Shown here: in pieces, positions 1 through 13,549 of the stretch | Position numbering within the stretch: position 1 is the first letter of the stretch | Layout: each line of letters opens with the position of its first letter | Assembly: GCA_963693365.1 (NCBI GenBank) | Contig: CAVNZM010000009.1 | Span: forward strand, 4,526,001-4,590,000 | Length of the DNA: 64,000 nt | Reading direction: 5' to 3' | Source: Amoebidium appalachense | Taxonomy: Eukaryota; Ichthyosporea | Notes under the pieces: generated by a model | The model's database searches: none | Seen by the model: only the letters and a program-made list of their open reading frames with translations | Told to the model about the DNA's origin: nothing | Program-made: the position numbers and the translations under genes

Positions 1-787
1 GCAACACTTTGCATAATCTTTGTGTGTGCTTTACGATAGCGAAAATTGCATTTGTTGTCCATCGTGATTGTGCACTTTGCACTCTGTAACACCAAAAATA
101 GGCAACATGTACACAGCTGTGTTGGGGGAGGGGGGGGAGAGGGAGGGGGGGGGGGGGGGGAGGATTCGACTATCTCAGGTGGTAAAGAGGAGGCGAGGAT
201 GGGGGGAGGGGGGGGGAGTGTCATCTTCCCATGATTAACGGCAAGACTTAGAAGTTGAGTTTTATATATGTTTATTAGTTTGTTGTAGTTTGTTTCCTTT
301 TCCCTTTTCCTTTCTTCCTTTCTTTCTTTCCTTTCTGTTTCCGTGTGCACAAATATTTTAGATCTGTGTACACATCGAGCTAATTAGCCTGCGCACACGT
401 ATTGTTGTTTGCGTCAATGTCTAAATATGTTGTCCAATCAGATCTCGTTATATTTTCCCAAATATAGTAACCCACATTCCTCATTAATTCTATTCGATTC
501 CTTTCCCATTCCATTCCTTTCTATCCTCATTCCTTTTCCTTCTTTTCCCACGACGTAGCATTGTTCTATGTTCCCCAACTATTAGGAATACTTATATTTA
601 GACGTGTTATGTTAAGAACATGTATAAATATATGATGTGAACTAATAGATACATAAGTGGTTTCATTTTGTTAAATGTTTCCGTACTTTTATTAGAAGAT
701 TTCTTTCATTAGAGGATTGCGTTTTATCTTCTATGTGTCGACAGGCATTTCGATCGATTTATTTTACCCTCATAGTTTTCGTCTTTC
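1..787. other. Intergenic DNA, no gene seen
   Basis: This stretch holds a G-run near 125-160, a pyrimidine-rich patch (TTTCC/CTTTC repeats, about 290-340 and 480-550) and AT-rich unique sequence. I found no open frame with a convincing start, splice site or protein-like composition. The only longer open frames are glycine-rich translations of the G-run. Confidence 0.6.
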
Positions 788-900
788 TGATTGGAAAATA
801 GAGTTTTCGTTCTTTTGATTGGCTTATCGATTTCACATTCCCGAGTATAAAAGGAATGTCATCTTGAAATAAATATCAAGCAGTCGAATTCATTTCCTAT
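788..900 (+). promoter_or_regulatory. Putative RNA polymerase II promoter (inverted CCAAT boxes plus TATA box)
   Basis: Two inverted CCAAT boxes (ATTGG at about 789-793 and 818-822) are followed by TATAAAAGG at 846-854, and an ATG follows at 899. The spacing is that of a classical TATA promoter on the + strand. Similar ATTGG clusters precede other genes in this window. The ATG opens a frame of only about 15 codons before a GTGTGT donor-like site, and no downstream exon could be recognised, so the transcript is unknown. Confidence 0.45.
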
Positions 901-1130
901 GGTTCCAGAAATCGTTCCACTTCTCCGGTTGTGTTTCTCCCGTGTGTGTCTGTGTTGTGTATATCATAACACCCATCTGTGCTCTCTGCTTCTCCGTTTA
1001 CCCACACAAAACAACAGGGAGGGGGGGGGGGAGGGAGGGAAGGATCATGAAAATCTGCATTTCGTGTCGATATCGGGCGGCAAGGAATTGCGATTACAAC
1101 CATACAGTATTTGTACTCGAAGCGCTGATT

Positions 1131-1780
1131 GAAAATAGGCCTAATGAGAGGTGTTTCTGATTTGTAGATAGATCTGGTTAATCATGGGGATTTGTGATCT
1201 TAAAATCGAGCCAATGGGGGGGGGGGGGGGGGGGGGGGTTCTAGTTGATAGGTAAAAGTCTGACCTAATTGGGGGTTTCGAATTTGTAGCTGTAGGCTGA
1301 TGAGGGGATTTCTGGTTGTAGATAGACCTAATCTACAAGGCGGTTTAATTTGTAGCTGTAGGCTGATGAGGGGATTTCTGGTTGTAGATAGACCTAATCT
1401 ACAAGGCGGTTTTCTGTTTTGTAGATAGACCCGGTAACAGGCGGATTTTCTGATTTGTTGATCTAGATAGACCTAATGGGGAGTTTTCTGATTTGTGGAT
1501 AACCCTAATGAGGGGTTTTGATTAGTAGGTAGACGTAATATGCATATGGCGGGGTAGACGTAATATGTGGGTGGGTGGGGGGGGGGGGGGGGGGGGGGAT
1601 AGGCCTCATTTTTTTTTTTTTTGGGGGGGGGGGGGGGTAGGGGGGGATGATCTAATTAGGTATAGATATTCATCTGAGAAAGACTCTTCGCTAATTGGCC
1701 CAGGTGCATTTCTAATTTGTAGATAGACCGAACGAGGGGCCTCTTTGTACATAGATAGATCCTATGAGGGCCCCGGGGAA

Positions 1781-1831
<51 letters not shown>

Positions 1832-2020
1832 AGGGTTTTGAATAGAACTGGTGGGGGCGTTCACGGATTTGTAGATAGATCTATTCGGATTTGAGGTTGA
1901 AAAAGGATTAGTAGATAGTCTAAGATCTATTGGGGGGTTTTCGGATTTGTATGTACTATTGGGGTTTTTTCGGATTTGTAGATAGAGCTATTTGGGGGCT
2001 TTCGGATTTGTGGCTAGAAA
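1131..2020. repeat. Degenerate minisatellite, about 30-38 bp unit, interrupted by G-runs
   Basis: At least fourteen imperfect units share the core TAGATAGACCTAATGRGG followed by a TTTCTGATTTG-like tail. One pair of units (about 1279-1344 and 1345-1410) is nearly identical over 66 bp, showing recent duplication. Units are separated by G-runs, including 50 G at 1781-1830. No coding capacity was seen. Confidence 0.7.
1781..1830. repeat. poly(G) tract, 50 nt
   Basis: An uninterrupted run of G lies inside the minisatellite. Its length is unreliable in any assembly. Confidence 0.9.
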
Positions 2021-2956
2021 AAAAAGGCTGTTGCAGCCTATAGGGCTGATGTGGAAGTTCAAAAAGTTACGGTTGCGGGTCTGCCATGACAAGTTGGGAC
2101 CTCTTCTCTCCCTCCCCCCCCTCCCCTATTTTTATCCCACAGACCGCACCCTATTGGCTGATCCGTGGAGTGGGCCATCCTCCTATAATTGGACGAGATA
2201 TCTGTAATATCTCAATGATGAAGGCAACTATCTAGTCCTGTTAGGGACAGTACAATTAAGGCAACATGCTGCGTAAGCAAGCCCCAAGCCATTGAATTTT
2301 AAAGTTAAAAAAAAAAAAAAAAAAAAAAAAAAGGCAGTAGCTTACTACAGTCAGTCTTCTGCCGAAAGCAACATTTTCCCCAACACACGCATGACAAACG
2401 CAAAAGCGACATACACACTAGAATGGTCCAACTGTAACCAGGAATTTCAAATCAGAAAGCCCGATCTATTACATGAATATCACGTATATTATCCCATCCG
2501 GGCATCAGCAGCCTCGGGATTTGTGTCACTAACCTATTTATTAAAAATCCGTAATAATATCACATAAACCGGAATGCTCCACTAACTTCACTGCGGAGTA
2601 TCGAAGCACAAAGAGTAAAGTTTATAGGGGTTTTCTTTTAGGGATCCGGGTCGTGGGGCCGAAAGAGATTTGCGTCTTATGATAGATGAGATGGGCATCA
2701 AACAGCATTTTGCCCTGGCCCTCTGACTATAGGGCCCGTAAATTCGCCTAAAAGAAACCGCCTTTAATGTGTTAGGTTTCAGTAAAGATTGGCCCCGCCA
2801 AGATATCCAGCCATTCATGTTTGAAAAGTTTATCATGACACCATATCACACCTTCGCGGCGGAATCTCCTCCCACAAATTCCAGCGAGTTTTGCTCTCTC
2901 AGAGAAACGAGGTTGACCCACTCTTGGGTCTTGTCTACATCGTACTGGATGCAGTA

Positions 2957-2993
<37 letters not shown>

Positions 2994-3580
2994 TTTTTTG
3001 GGGGGGGAGGCGAAGGGAAGGACGAGATGGCCCGACCCTAACGTTCTTGGGAGCAACTCATGCACCTATTCGCCGGCCTCCCTCCCTCCCCCCCCCCCCC
3101 TCCTTCCCCCCCCCCCCCCTCCTCCTCCTCCCCCCCAGCCCTTCCTCCTTCCCCCCACCAGTCGGCCTGACCCACCCCTCCACCTCCATCCGCCACTTTT
3201 CCCCCTCAATCCCCGGCTTTAGTCAACCTCCCCGACCCACCCACACATAGGAAACATCCCGAACCCCCTCAAATTTGGAAGCACACCAACCCGACAATCA
3301 ATCCTCCCCTTCGCTTTTTTACTCATAGCACAGTGGAAAATGAACAGAACCACAACTCAACAGTAACAAGAAGCGCGAAACACAAAGAAAAATAATGTGG
3401 CATATGTCGACATCCTCAACATACTTGTGCTCACAACCACACCCAGCCTGTACGCACCCACAAAAACATAAACCACAAGTAGCCCCCCCCCAGCCCCCCC
3501 TCCCCCCCTCTCGGTCTCTCTCCCTGATTCCAAGCAGGTTCTCCCCACCTTTTCCATTCTCTTTAAAAATTGGGAGAGGA

Positions 3581-3623
<43 letters not shown>

Positions 3624-3931
3624 CCCCCCGCCCCCCTACATGGACACACGCACAGACACACAGAAAGCAATAGACCAGCTTAGGCACCTACACCTACAAC
3701 ACACTGAGCACAAAATACACACACACACACACACACACACACGCACGCACGCACGCACACACACACACCCTCCATCCTCCCTGCTCACATCACGTATCAT
3801 GTTTCTTATCCTCCGGCCAGAGCACACGCACAGCTCGGCCCCGGAAGTCATACGGATAAAGGCTGTGACATTCGAAAGTCAGTGGGTGGGCTACTAGTAT
3901 GTGCGGGTGCGGGTGTGTGCGTGCGTGTGCT

Positions 3932-3962
<31 letters not shown>

Positions 3963-4040
3963 ACCCGCCCTCCTTTTCTTCTTCTTCTCCTTCTTCTCGT
4001 TCCTCTTTTTATTGTTGTAATTGTGGTGGTGGTGGTGGTG

Positions 4041-4087
<47 letters not shown>

Positions 4088-4132
4088 GGGGGGGGAGGTG
4101 TGTGTGTGTGTGTGTGCGTGTGGTGGAGAGGC

Positions 4133-4166
<34 letters not shown>

Positions 4167-4553
4167 CCACACCGCTATCTCCACGACCAACACCACACTG
4201 ATTTCCCTGTCCCTTAACCCTTAACACCCCCACCTCCCCCTCCCCCCCCCCCCCCCCCCCCCCTCCTCCCGTCGTGTTTCTCTTAGGCTCCCCCCACCCT
4301 CCTCATCCCACACCTTCCCTTTCTTTCCCTCCATAACCCCACATGGACACACATATGTGCACATGCACACGCCTGCATACAGCCCCCTCCCCTCCCCTCC
4401 CCCTACTCCCTCCAAACACACCCCCGCAATGTGCGTCCGGGCATAAGACTCTACGGTTTTGGGGTAGGTTTGGGTGTAGACGAAACTTTCGGCAATCAAA
4501 GCAGGGTCCTCCTTCCGGTCGTACCCGTGGTGAAACTGCTACGGACGGCCGGG

Positions 4554-4590
<37 letters not shown>

Positions 4591-5414
4591 TGGGGGGATG
4601 GATATTTAATTTTAAAAAATTCCTAGCGACTTCTCCTTCCCCCTTCCTTATTAACAGAATGGTATCCAACCACGTGTGATTAGGATTCCTCATCATCGTG
4701 CCCGAGTATAACAGTGAAATTTGTATCTCAATCACCCTCTCGCATGCAGAAGCAGTGTCACTGCCGTATTAAATAACAAAAATAAAACCCCGTTAATAAG
4801 AAATATTTAGTGCGTGCCAGAGACCGTCTGAGCTCGGCTTTTAAAAACAAATATCGCTGCACAAAATAGCAATCATCCTACAAGGGAGTCTATCTACTGT
4901 ACCGGACACAGTGTACATCATAATCATCTTAAAGTTACATCACCCTTAAATTTAATCCTTGAGCTTCAGTGGGCGCCTGTACACGCCAGCAGATTAAAGA
5001 GGTCGTAGCTTCTATATTCATTGAGATTCACTTATATTTAGGTACAGACTTAGATTCATTTAGAAGCACCTATTACGGGACCCCCTATGTCCTACACATT
5101 TAATTCATTTACAGCAGCACCTGATGCTATGTAGTGGTCATATTATGGCAGTTCATGCCCTGATAATCATTCATCGAAACGTGTGTGTTGGTGTGCACAG
5201 CCACCATATTTTCTACTACTACTGATTTGTGTTTGAGCATGCACATAGTAGTATTCAATAACCTCGCCGATAGAACTCACTGGGCAACCATTCGGTGGCC
5301 CATGATGCCGTTCCCTAGTTCTACCATCACATAGAATTGGTATGGAAACAAAACAAGAACTTCACCATCACCATACACACATAACACCACATGTCTTGAT
5401 AGTAGATTGCCGTC
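2021..5414. other. Intergenic DNA rich in C-runs, CA and TG tracts
   Basis: The stretch contains poly(A) at 2308-2331, (TG)n near 2960, C-runs at 3090-3120 and 3586-3622, (AC)n near 3718-3742, alternating C- and G-run blocks at 3930-4260 and G-runs at 4557-4590. Between 4600 and 5400 lies unique AT-rich DNA. Around 2640-2940 the + strand has protein-like stretches broken by several stops, which could be a decayed gene that I do not recognise. On the minus strand this region is the 3' flank of the LRR gene; an ATTAAA-like signal lies near 5098-5103. Confidence 0.5.
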
Positions 5415-6776
5415 TCACTTTCGATAATCAGAATTTACGAGCTTGATCTTCACTTTCTCAATGTCCACTGTGTTGAGGTCCTGCAAACGGAAGAATTATA
5501 CGCAAAAGAAATCATCATTCCCCCCCACCCTCCCCCCCAACTTTCCCCTTCCGAGGCTCCCCACCACCACCACCACCACCACCACTTTTTTAAAGCATCT
5601 ATATTAGCACACACAAGCATCAACGGTGAAGCCTATCCACTTCTGTCCAAACCTGCACCGGCACATGTTCAAGAATGTATGTGTGACGGATATCTGTGTA
5701 TCAAGGGCAGGATCGGAGCTTGAAGCAAGCGTGCTGGGAGCGGGAGCATGCAAGCAAGGAGGAGGAGGGGGGGGGGGGGAGGGGGGGGGGGGGGGCTGTT
5801 GACCCGGCGCGGGAAAAGAACACCTCTTTTGACATTAGAGACTGCAAATGCGTCCAAGGTGCATGTGCAAGCACGCACACCCCCCCCGCATGCTAGGCGC
5901 CCACCCACCCACACCCACCCACCCACACCCACCCACCCATCCACCCACCCACCCACCCACCCACCCACCCACCCACCCACCCACCCACACACACACACCC
6001 ACACACACAACCATAAATGATTTATGTGTTGGGTACAGATACGGGCAAACCCCCGGCACAATCCTGGGACACACATGCATCCACCGCCACCCACACACAT
6101 AAGCACACACGCGCGCACATGTGCACCCACACATCCCCTACATCCACCGACACCTGATACAGTTATACCCACCACAACATCCAACCACACATCCATATGC
6201 ACCACACAGCAATCTACCCCCCCCCCCCCCCTCCCCCTTTTTACACCCACTCCACACAAGCACACACGGCCACACACCTCGATGTCCTCGGGCTCATAAA
6301 CACGATTTCGAGCGATGGTCAGCTGTCTGAGGGAGGCCATACGGGCCACGCCGCCAAAGAACCATTTGCCCATAGAGAAGAGTCTCACACGAAGAGAGAC
6401 GAGGGAGGGGAAACACCGGCACAGGGGCTGCAGCGATTTGCCGTCGTTGTAGAACCCCTCTATGGCCAGGTCATGTACGGTCGGGAGGATGGGCAGGGTA
6501 TCGATGAACTCCGGGGTGGTGAAATCGGCCAGCACCACTTTGCGCAGGCAGGGGGCGTGGGCCAGAAAGGCCACGTTGCGCACAGATGTTTTGGCCAGGC
6601 AGCCGGAAATCTGCACGCACACAAGGTGCCGGCACCAGGCCACCTGCCCGGGTTGGGGGACAAGGGTCTGAAGGCCCGCAGCAGGTTTGTGCCCAAGCAC
6701 AAGTACGGAAAGGTTTCGATTGGCTGGCAGGTCGGATACGTCCAGACGAGGATTGTTCAGACACACATGTTGAAGC
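5415..6776 (-). CDS. Leucine-rich-repeat protein, probably F-box/LRR type (3' exons only)
   Basis: Two exons are visible on the minus strand. Exon 6776-6278 encodes about 166 residues with repeated leucine-rich segments (for example LRKVVLADF, LPTVHDLAIEGF, LVSLRVRLF, LRQLTIARN) spaced about 25-30 residues apart, as in the LRR half of F-box/LRR substrate adaptors. It ends at a GAG|GTGTGT donor. After a 797-nt intron of TG/GGGTGG repeats, exon 5480-5415 begins after TTTGCAG and encodes 21 residues starting DLNTVDIEK, then TGA. Phases agree (0/0). The 5' exons, and any F-box, lie upstream of 6777 and were not found; the first visible exon enters in phase 2 after an ACCAG acceptor. LRR family membership is fairly safe. 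The F-box assignment rests only on analogy with the gene at 52689-56586. Confidence 0.6.
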
Positions 6777-6829
6777 CTGGTAGTGCCGTTTTTTTTTTTT
6801 TTTTTTTTTTTTTTTGGTTGTTTGGGGAA

Positions 6830-6874
<45 letters not shown>

Positions 6875-7921
6875 GGGCTGGGTGGATGGGTGGGTGGGGG
6901 TGTGTGCATGATTAGAGGTTTCGATGTATGGAGGCAGAGACATCGAGAATACACACAAAAAGTCACAAAGTACGGTGGAAACAATGTGCGGGCAGAAGAC
7001 ACTTGAACATAGCCCTTCATCAGACTGGGTGCGCGGGTGCGTGGGTATGTGTGTGTGTGGGTGTGGGTGTGGGTGTGTGGGTGGGTGGGGGGGGGGGGGG
7101 GGGGGGGGAGGGGGGGGGAAATATGATAGAACAGGTGGAGACAGTGACAATGGCTAGCCCACAACTACACAGCAGCAACTTAAAGACTTTGAAAGGTTCT
7201 TACTCATATTTTCTACTCACGGTATTGCAAAATTGAATAATGCATATGCTTGAAGTTCGTGATCCTACCAATTTGCAAGCTCCAATGATGGTGTTCACAA
7301 CACCTTTAGCTTATCAACTCTGTTTCAAATGCCTGCGCACCCACGTAACACACATAATAAACTACCTTCCCGGCCCAATCGATTCGTCCAGGGCCTTTTT
7401 TCATTTTTTTATCCGGCTTTGGTTTGATTTGTCTCGTTCAACTTCTGGCTTACTGTATCCAACTTTTTGGTCCAAGCTAATGACCGTGTATACGTAGACG
7501 TTGACAGTGTAATATTTCCAAATATTATCATGATATGCACCTATCCACTGAGATCCATGTCGTGTTTCCGGATTGGCCGGAGGAAGCGACCAATAAAAGT
7601 GCAACGATTTCCACATGTATCATCTGGAAGACATTGCATATTGACATTGTGCGTGTGCAATGTGCACATGTGTGTGTCAGGCTTGGTCGTTTCCACGTGG
7701 CTGAGAAATGATGGCCTAGGCTTGTTGGTGCCGGTCTGTAGCTGTGTCCCATCGGGAGAAAAAAAAAACTTGGTCTCCCCCCCCCCCCCCCCCCCCCTCC
7801 CCCCTCCCCCCCTCCCCCTTCCTCCCCCTTTCCCCCGCACCCCTGCGGCCACCTCGGACACACACACACGGGCACACAAATACTTTCTTTCTTTCTTTCT
7901 TCTTCTTCTTCTTCTTTTTTT

Positions 7922-7960
<39 letters not shown>

Positions 7961-8462
7961 AGGGGAGCCAGTGAGGAGCAAAAAAGCCTGGGTGCCAGAA
8001 GACTTTGAGCGGTTACTGTCACAGTGGCGCAGCAAATACACCATCATCAGGCTAGCACACATATGCATGCATGTACACACGTGCACGTCATTCTAGGGTC
8101 CTAAAGCGATTGGCCGGGTTGTTGAACTTTCCTGTTGATCAATGATGGCAACTAGTCTGAGGCTTATTCAACCCCCTTAAGACTAATGGACCGGACCGGA
8201 CCGACGGGTGTCAGCAAGATGGTCGAAAGTCCGGACTCCGTGTTCGTATGTAACGGTTACATAATTGAAGATGGGGATTCCGCATGCTACAACCATACTT
8301 GTCAATCTAATAGTATTTGAAATCAAGAGGTTCATTGTAAAGCATTAATCTCAGGGGCCGGGCCTGGGAGCCTTCTTTGGGGAGGGGGGGGGGGGGGGGA
8401 GGGGGGGGAGGGTTGGGGGAGGGGGAAGGGGGAAAGTGGGGAAGGGGAGAGCGTCGGCCGGG

Positions 8463-8501
<39 letters not shown>

Positions 8502-8798
8502 AGAGGTGTGGCCCAGCCAGGTCTGGCCCGAAAGATACACAAGCAGCCCGGCCTGAAAAATGTTAACTGGCCGGGCCAACACCGTTCGGGCCAGAGAGAC
8601 CCCCTTCGTGGGCCACATCAGAGTGAATTAAGATTGCATCACATTGCAGTTGCATCGTGTGGCCATGGGTACGGGCCGTGGTATACAGGTGTCAGGTTCA
8701 AAAAGCTTTACGCAAACAGTTATCGAATATGGTTGAAAAGTTAACGGGCGGCCCAAAATCTGCCACCGCATGTCTCTTTAAATTGGGGAGGGGGAGAG

Positions 8799-8838
<40 letters not shown>

Positions 8839-9497
8839 GGGAGGGAGGGAGTAGGGGAAGCGAAGTTCCTGTGTACATGCTGCAATTGGTTCAAACTATT
8901 TGATTTTTTAACCTTTTAATTCTTTGTTAAAAAGGTGTATCATCGTTTGGACGTGCCTCCGCCAGGTTCTTCTGGACAGTATACGAATCCAATGGATCCT
9001 GCCTCCATCTTTATTCACAATTGCGAATATGCATGCTCCCTTGAAACAATTGCGAGAACATTTGATACACGCGTATCGCTGAATGTCGTTACGTGCATCC
9101 TAATCAAAGGGAGGGACCCTAAGCATGCATATGGCAAAATACTGTCAGGTGATCGCATGCACGGTCCTACTTTTTTTGGTTAAGTAAAAACGTTAAACTG
9201 CAACATTCCTACCGTATCCACAAAATAAAAACAAAAGCAAAAAGGCACTTAATGCTTGATTATAACTCGACGGTCACAGATTAAATCTAGAAACTAAACT
9301 GGTCGAGGCCAATGCTGAAGCATTCACGTGATTTTCCGCTGTATATTCTATTGGGTATGATGGCTGTACATTCTACAGGCTAAGTACATGTACAGGCTAT
9401 ACAGATGAACTCGCGTCTATGCACTTAAAAAATTCAAACAGTGTGGGGGCACGAGGATCACTTTGCGCTCTCACAAAGTGCGCACGTGTGTGCATGC

Positions 9498-9536
<39 letters not shown>

Positions 9537-9708
9537 TGTTTGTGTGTGTGCGCGCGCACACCTGTGTGTGTGGGTGCACATCTGTCCAGTGACTACGTTT
9601 GTCACTGTATGCTGATGTGTCTATGGGCGCCCAGGTGCACGTGTGAAATGTGTCACCGTGTGCGGGCATGTGTGTGTGTGTGTGCGTGCGTGTGTGTACA
9701 TGTGTGTG

Positions 9709-9759
<51 letters not shown>

Positions 9760-10238
9760 TATTCGCGCATGTTGGCGCGCACACGTTGGCATGTATATTT
9801 ATGGGGGTGTGTGCATGCATGTGCAAAAGCTGTGTAAAATAAAGTCAATGCATGTGTTGGTACGAAGGCGCTTGGATGATGCGCCTGTGTTACGCGTGTG
9901 GACAGATGTGTATCAGTGGTACCATATCTGACCATTCGTGATTGCAGTTCGATTTTATTGAAGTATGCATCCTAGTTATAAATCTTTCCTTGGACCAAAA
10001 AAAAGAAAGAAAGTAGAGGAAAGTCGAAAAATATGACCGTGTTGTATCCAGTTATCTCAAAACCAATTTTTTCCAGACTAAGCTAAACAGGCCGTGTTCA
10101 AAACAAACCGGATCACAATGCACACACCATCCCCAAGCTTTCATTCTTTTACTTTCTCCCCGCTCACTTTTCCATTCGAGGAACCACCCCCTCCCCTTTC
10201 CCACCCACCCACCCACCCACCCACCCACCCACCCACCC

Positions 10239-10270
<32 letters not shown>

Positions 10271-10815
10271 TGGACTCATCAGGGTTCCTCTGGTGCTAAT
10301 AACTCGAAAGCATTGCCTCGTACAGCGTTGTCTCTTTTTTCATTCTCCTTTGTAGGTCAGAGACTGCAACGACCGAAACACGTTTCCACTGGCCAGACAA
10401 AAAAGACTTCCAGTACTTCGCCAACTAACCATCTTCTCACTTTTCTAAAACCCACCACAATTATCAGAATGGCTTTCAGCCGAAATTTTGCTTTAAACCC
10501 CCCCCCCCCCCCCAAAAAAAAAAAACCGAATTTACACTGACTTGATTTTGGCATCCTCCAGGGAGTAATCACACACACCGCTGCCTGATTCCTTCATCAC
10601 AAACGGGGATTCATTCAAAAAACAAAAACAAATACACCACATACCAAGTTATCAAAACACTTTACGGGCCGACCTGATGACAATATCACAGTGAAGGATA
10701 CGACCAATCTTATAGACTTGAGAAGAAGAAACTAGGGATGGTAATAAGGGTCATCCGACGACCCAGAAAGAGGGGGGGGGGGGGGGTTAGCAACAGTAAC
10801 ATCTCTAGAAAAAAA
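6777..10815. other. Upstream/intergenic region with simple repeats and no confirmed gene
   Basis: The region contains poly(T)/poly(G) at 6790-6873, G-runs at 7088-7119, 7930-7960, 8467-8499 and 8802-8837, a C-run at 7780-7797, long TG tracts with CGCG steps at 9490-9760, a (CCCA)n tract at 10201-10238 with poly(A) to 10267, and a C-run at 10499-10513. GGCCCG-type palindromes cluster at 8350-8610. The missing 5' exons of the LRR gene at 5415-6776 should lie here. A strong GTGAGT donor on the minus strand at about 7215-7220 closes a short open segment, but its identity is unclear. Confidence 0.45.
7972..8070 (+). CDS. Possible isolated exon, unknown protein
   Basis: After an AGCCAG acceptor-like site the + strand reads about 33 residues of ordinary composition, including KAWVPEDFERLLSQWRSKY, before a CAT|GTACAC donor-like site. 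The composition (W, E, D and R, no simple repeat) contrasts with the repeats on either side. No neighbouring exon of compatible phase was found and the reverse strand is also open, so this may be chance. Confidence 0.2.
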
Positions 10816-11155
10816 TTACTGTGGCGCAACCATTCTCTGTCCCTTAATCGCCACAGACTCCACCACTTTCCCCGCAATTTCACTGGGGTTTTTACCAACG
10901 CCGCCGCCACCTGAAGGACCCCTCCCTCCCTCAATTTCCGGCTCCGCCTCCCCCCACCTGACGAGTGCGTGTTTGAAAAATTCATACACGGACCAGGAAA
11001 CTGCCGTTGAAGGCATTTGGTACAAAATTCGGGGGCCCATTCCCCGTAAAAACCCCCTCAGACCGTTTGTGCGGTAGACCATGGCCGCAGCATCGAGCAT
11101 TCCGTTGGTGTAGCTGTGTGTGTGTGTGTGTGCGCGTGTGTGTGCGCACGCGAGT

Positions 11156-11221
<66 letters not shown>

Positions 11222-11391
11222 CGCGCGCGCACGCATGCACATGTGAATGTGAGTGAGCAAGTGAGTGAATGAGTGAGGAAGTGTGTGTGTGTATGTGTGT
11301 GCGCGCACGTGCGTGTCTATGTGTATATGCCTGCATGCATGAAGAAAACTGGGGTAGATGCCATGACAGGTGGTCCAGGGTTCCCGGGAGG

Positions 11392-11425
<34 letters not shown>

Positions 11426-12441
11426 CATTTGATCCTCAAGTCAGTGAAAAGTCAGTGAGAGGGGTAGAGTGGGGATGCAGCATGCAGTAAGGGGGCAAGG
11501 TGGGAACGAAACTCCCACGTGCTGGTCTATAACTGTGCGTGCGCCGGTGTAGTGCTTGCGTGTGTGCATGTGGGTGTGGTTGGTGTGTGCGTGTGCTTGT
11601 GGCATGTGCGTGTGCATGTGTGCGGATGCCTGTGCGGCCTAAACCATAAATGTGTGTATGTGGTGGTTGTGGGTATGGGGCGGGAAGGGGGGGGGGGGGG
11701 GGGGGTCATGTGAATGAGCATCGCCTGTTCGCGCTTGTGTGTGAGTCTGTGGGGGGATAGGTGGGGGGGAGAGGGGGGAGGGGGGGAGAGGGGGGAGGGG
11801 GGTGGGGGGGGGGGGGGAGGGGTGGTCAAAGTATTTGTGTGCGCGTGCGTGTGTAGTGGTGGTGGTGGTGGTGTTTGGGGTGGGTGGGTGGGTGGGTGGG
11901 GGGGGGGGGGGGGGGGGGGACGAAATTCACACATGAACCCTACCTTTTTTGCCTGTCAACCATATGCAATTCCTGTGTGTTGAGCACAGTCTTCACCACA
12001 TCAAGGGGGGTCGTAACCGCTGCTGCTAGAGCCCCCGCCCCTCCTCCAGCCATAACGTGTGTGAATGGGTCATATTCCCCGGTGGGGTTCAAATGCGCTC
12101 TGAAATTTTCATATGCGGAAAAGTGGATGGTTTGAAATGGTATGTTCATTGCTAGCTGGGTGGTGTATGAACGGTAAAATGCCCTTGAGCCCTCGTGTTT
12201 TAGAAGTTCACGTACGCAGTGACGCACGGTGGTGTATGGGCTGTTGTGCATCTGCAGGCGCTGCTTGACCACTGGGTACGTGTGTGTGTGTGTACGTGTG
12301 TGTGTGTGTGTGTATACACGTGTATGTGTGTGTGAGAGAGAAGAGAGAGAGTGTGTGTGTGCGTGTGTGTAGCGGGGACCGGGGGGGGGGGGGGAAAAGG
12401 GGGAGGGGTGAGGTATGCATGCATGCATGCATGCATGCATG

Positions 12442-12525
<84 letters not shown>

Positions 12526-13202
12526 TGTGTGTGTGAATGTGTGTGTGTGTGCGTGTGCGCGCATGTGTGTGTGTGTATGCATGGTGTGTGTGTGTAGTGG
12601 TGGTGGTGGTGCCGGGGAGAGGGGAGAAGGGCTAGAATGTGTTACAAGGTACAACACAAGACAATGCACGACAGGTTCACAAAGGGAACACAGTGGACGA
12701 TTCGAAAACGATGCACATACGACCACACACGTATGCAACCGGGGGAGGAGGGGGGAGGGGGGAGGGGGGAGGGTAGGGGTGAATATGTGCATAATACATT
12801 CATGTGCGGTTAATCCCTAGTAAAGACTGCAGCACGTGGGGCAGTGTGTGTGTGTGTGTGTGCGCCATCATTACTGTGCCTACACATAACCGTTGGAACT
12901 GCACACACTTCACAAACAACAAGAACCAACAAGTACACACAAAAACGTAGAACATTTTGCAGCCGGTTTTCTCCCCCTGCCCGTTTCATTTACGTAAACA
13001 AATACTTGAAAACACGAAACCTACCGTCAAAGGGATTCATAAAGGCGTCGTGAATAACGGTAGCAGCCATCCCAGATGTGCCTGTGGGGTAAGGAAGAAA
13101 GGAAAAGAGGTGTCAATAACAAAACTAATCTGTGTCCGCGGAGTTTTTACGACAGAGATCAAGGGGTAGAGGGTGGAGTTGGAGTGGGATCAGGTGGGCA
13201 GA

Positions 13203-13243
<41 letters not shown>

Positions 13244-13508
13244 AGAGGAGAATTCCCGAACAGGAAACTCAACCAGTGTGTCTATTTGCTGTGTGCCCAA
13301 GCACGTGTTTCAACAGTGTGCTCGTATACGTATGTGCACCACCTTTGTTGTGTGTGTGTGTGTGTGTGTGTGCATGCGTGGATATGCGCGCACGTCAATA
13401 TGTTCCTGCAGATAGAATTTGTGTGTGTGTGCGTAGTGTGTGTGTGTGAGAGCCTGTGTGTGCATGCCAATATGTTCCTCGGATAAGATGTGTGTGTGTG
13501 CAGAAATG

Positions 13509-13549
<41 letters not shown>

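Noticed and set aside
1279-1410. Possible CRISPR-like repeat pair
   Set aside because: Units are directly adjacent with no unique spacers, in a eukaryotic minisatellite context.
2588-3065. Overlapping protein-like frames on both strands
   Set aside because: Interrupted by several stops on the more protein-like strand and not matching any family; at most a decayed gene.
3640-4233. Long open frames rich in His-Thr, Val-Cys, Pro or Gly
   Set aside because: They are six-frame translations of (CA)n, (TG)n and G/C-runs and occur in all frames of both strands. The same applies to most long frames across 9,400-14,700, 20,300-24,500, 26,400-27,700, 30,500-31,500, 38,300-45,400 and 52,200-54,600.
8935-9183. 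82-codon + strand frame ending GPTFFG
   Set aside because: Opens at GTG in AT-rich DNA, with no start, acceptor or homology; probably chance.
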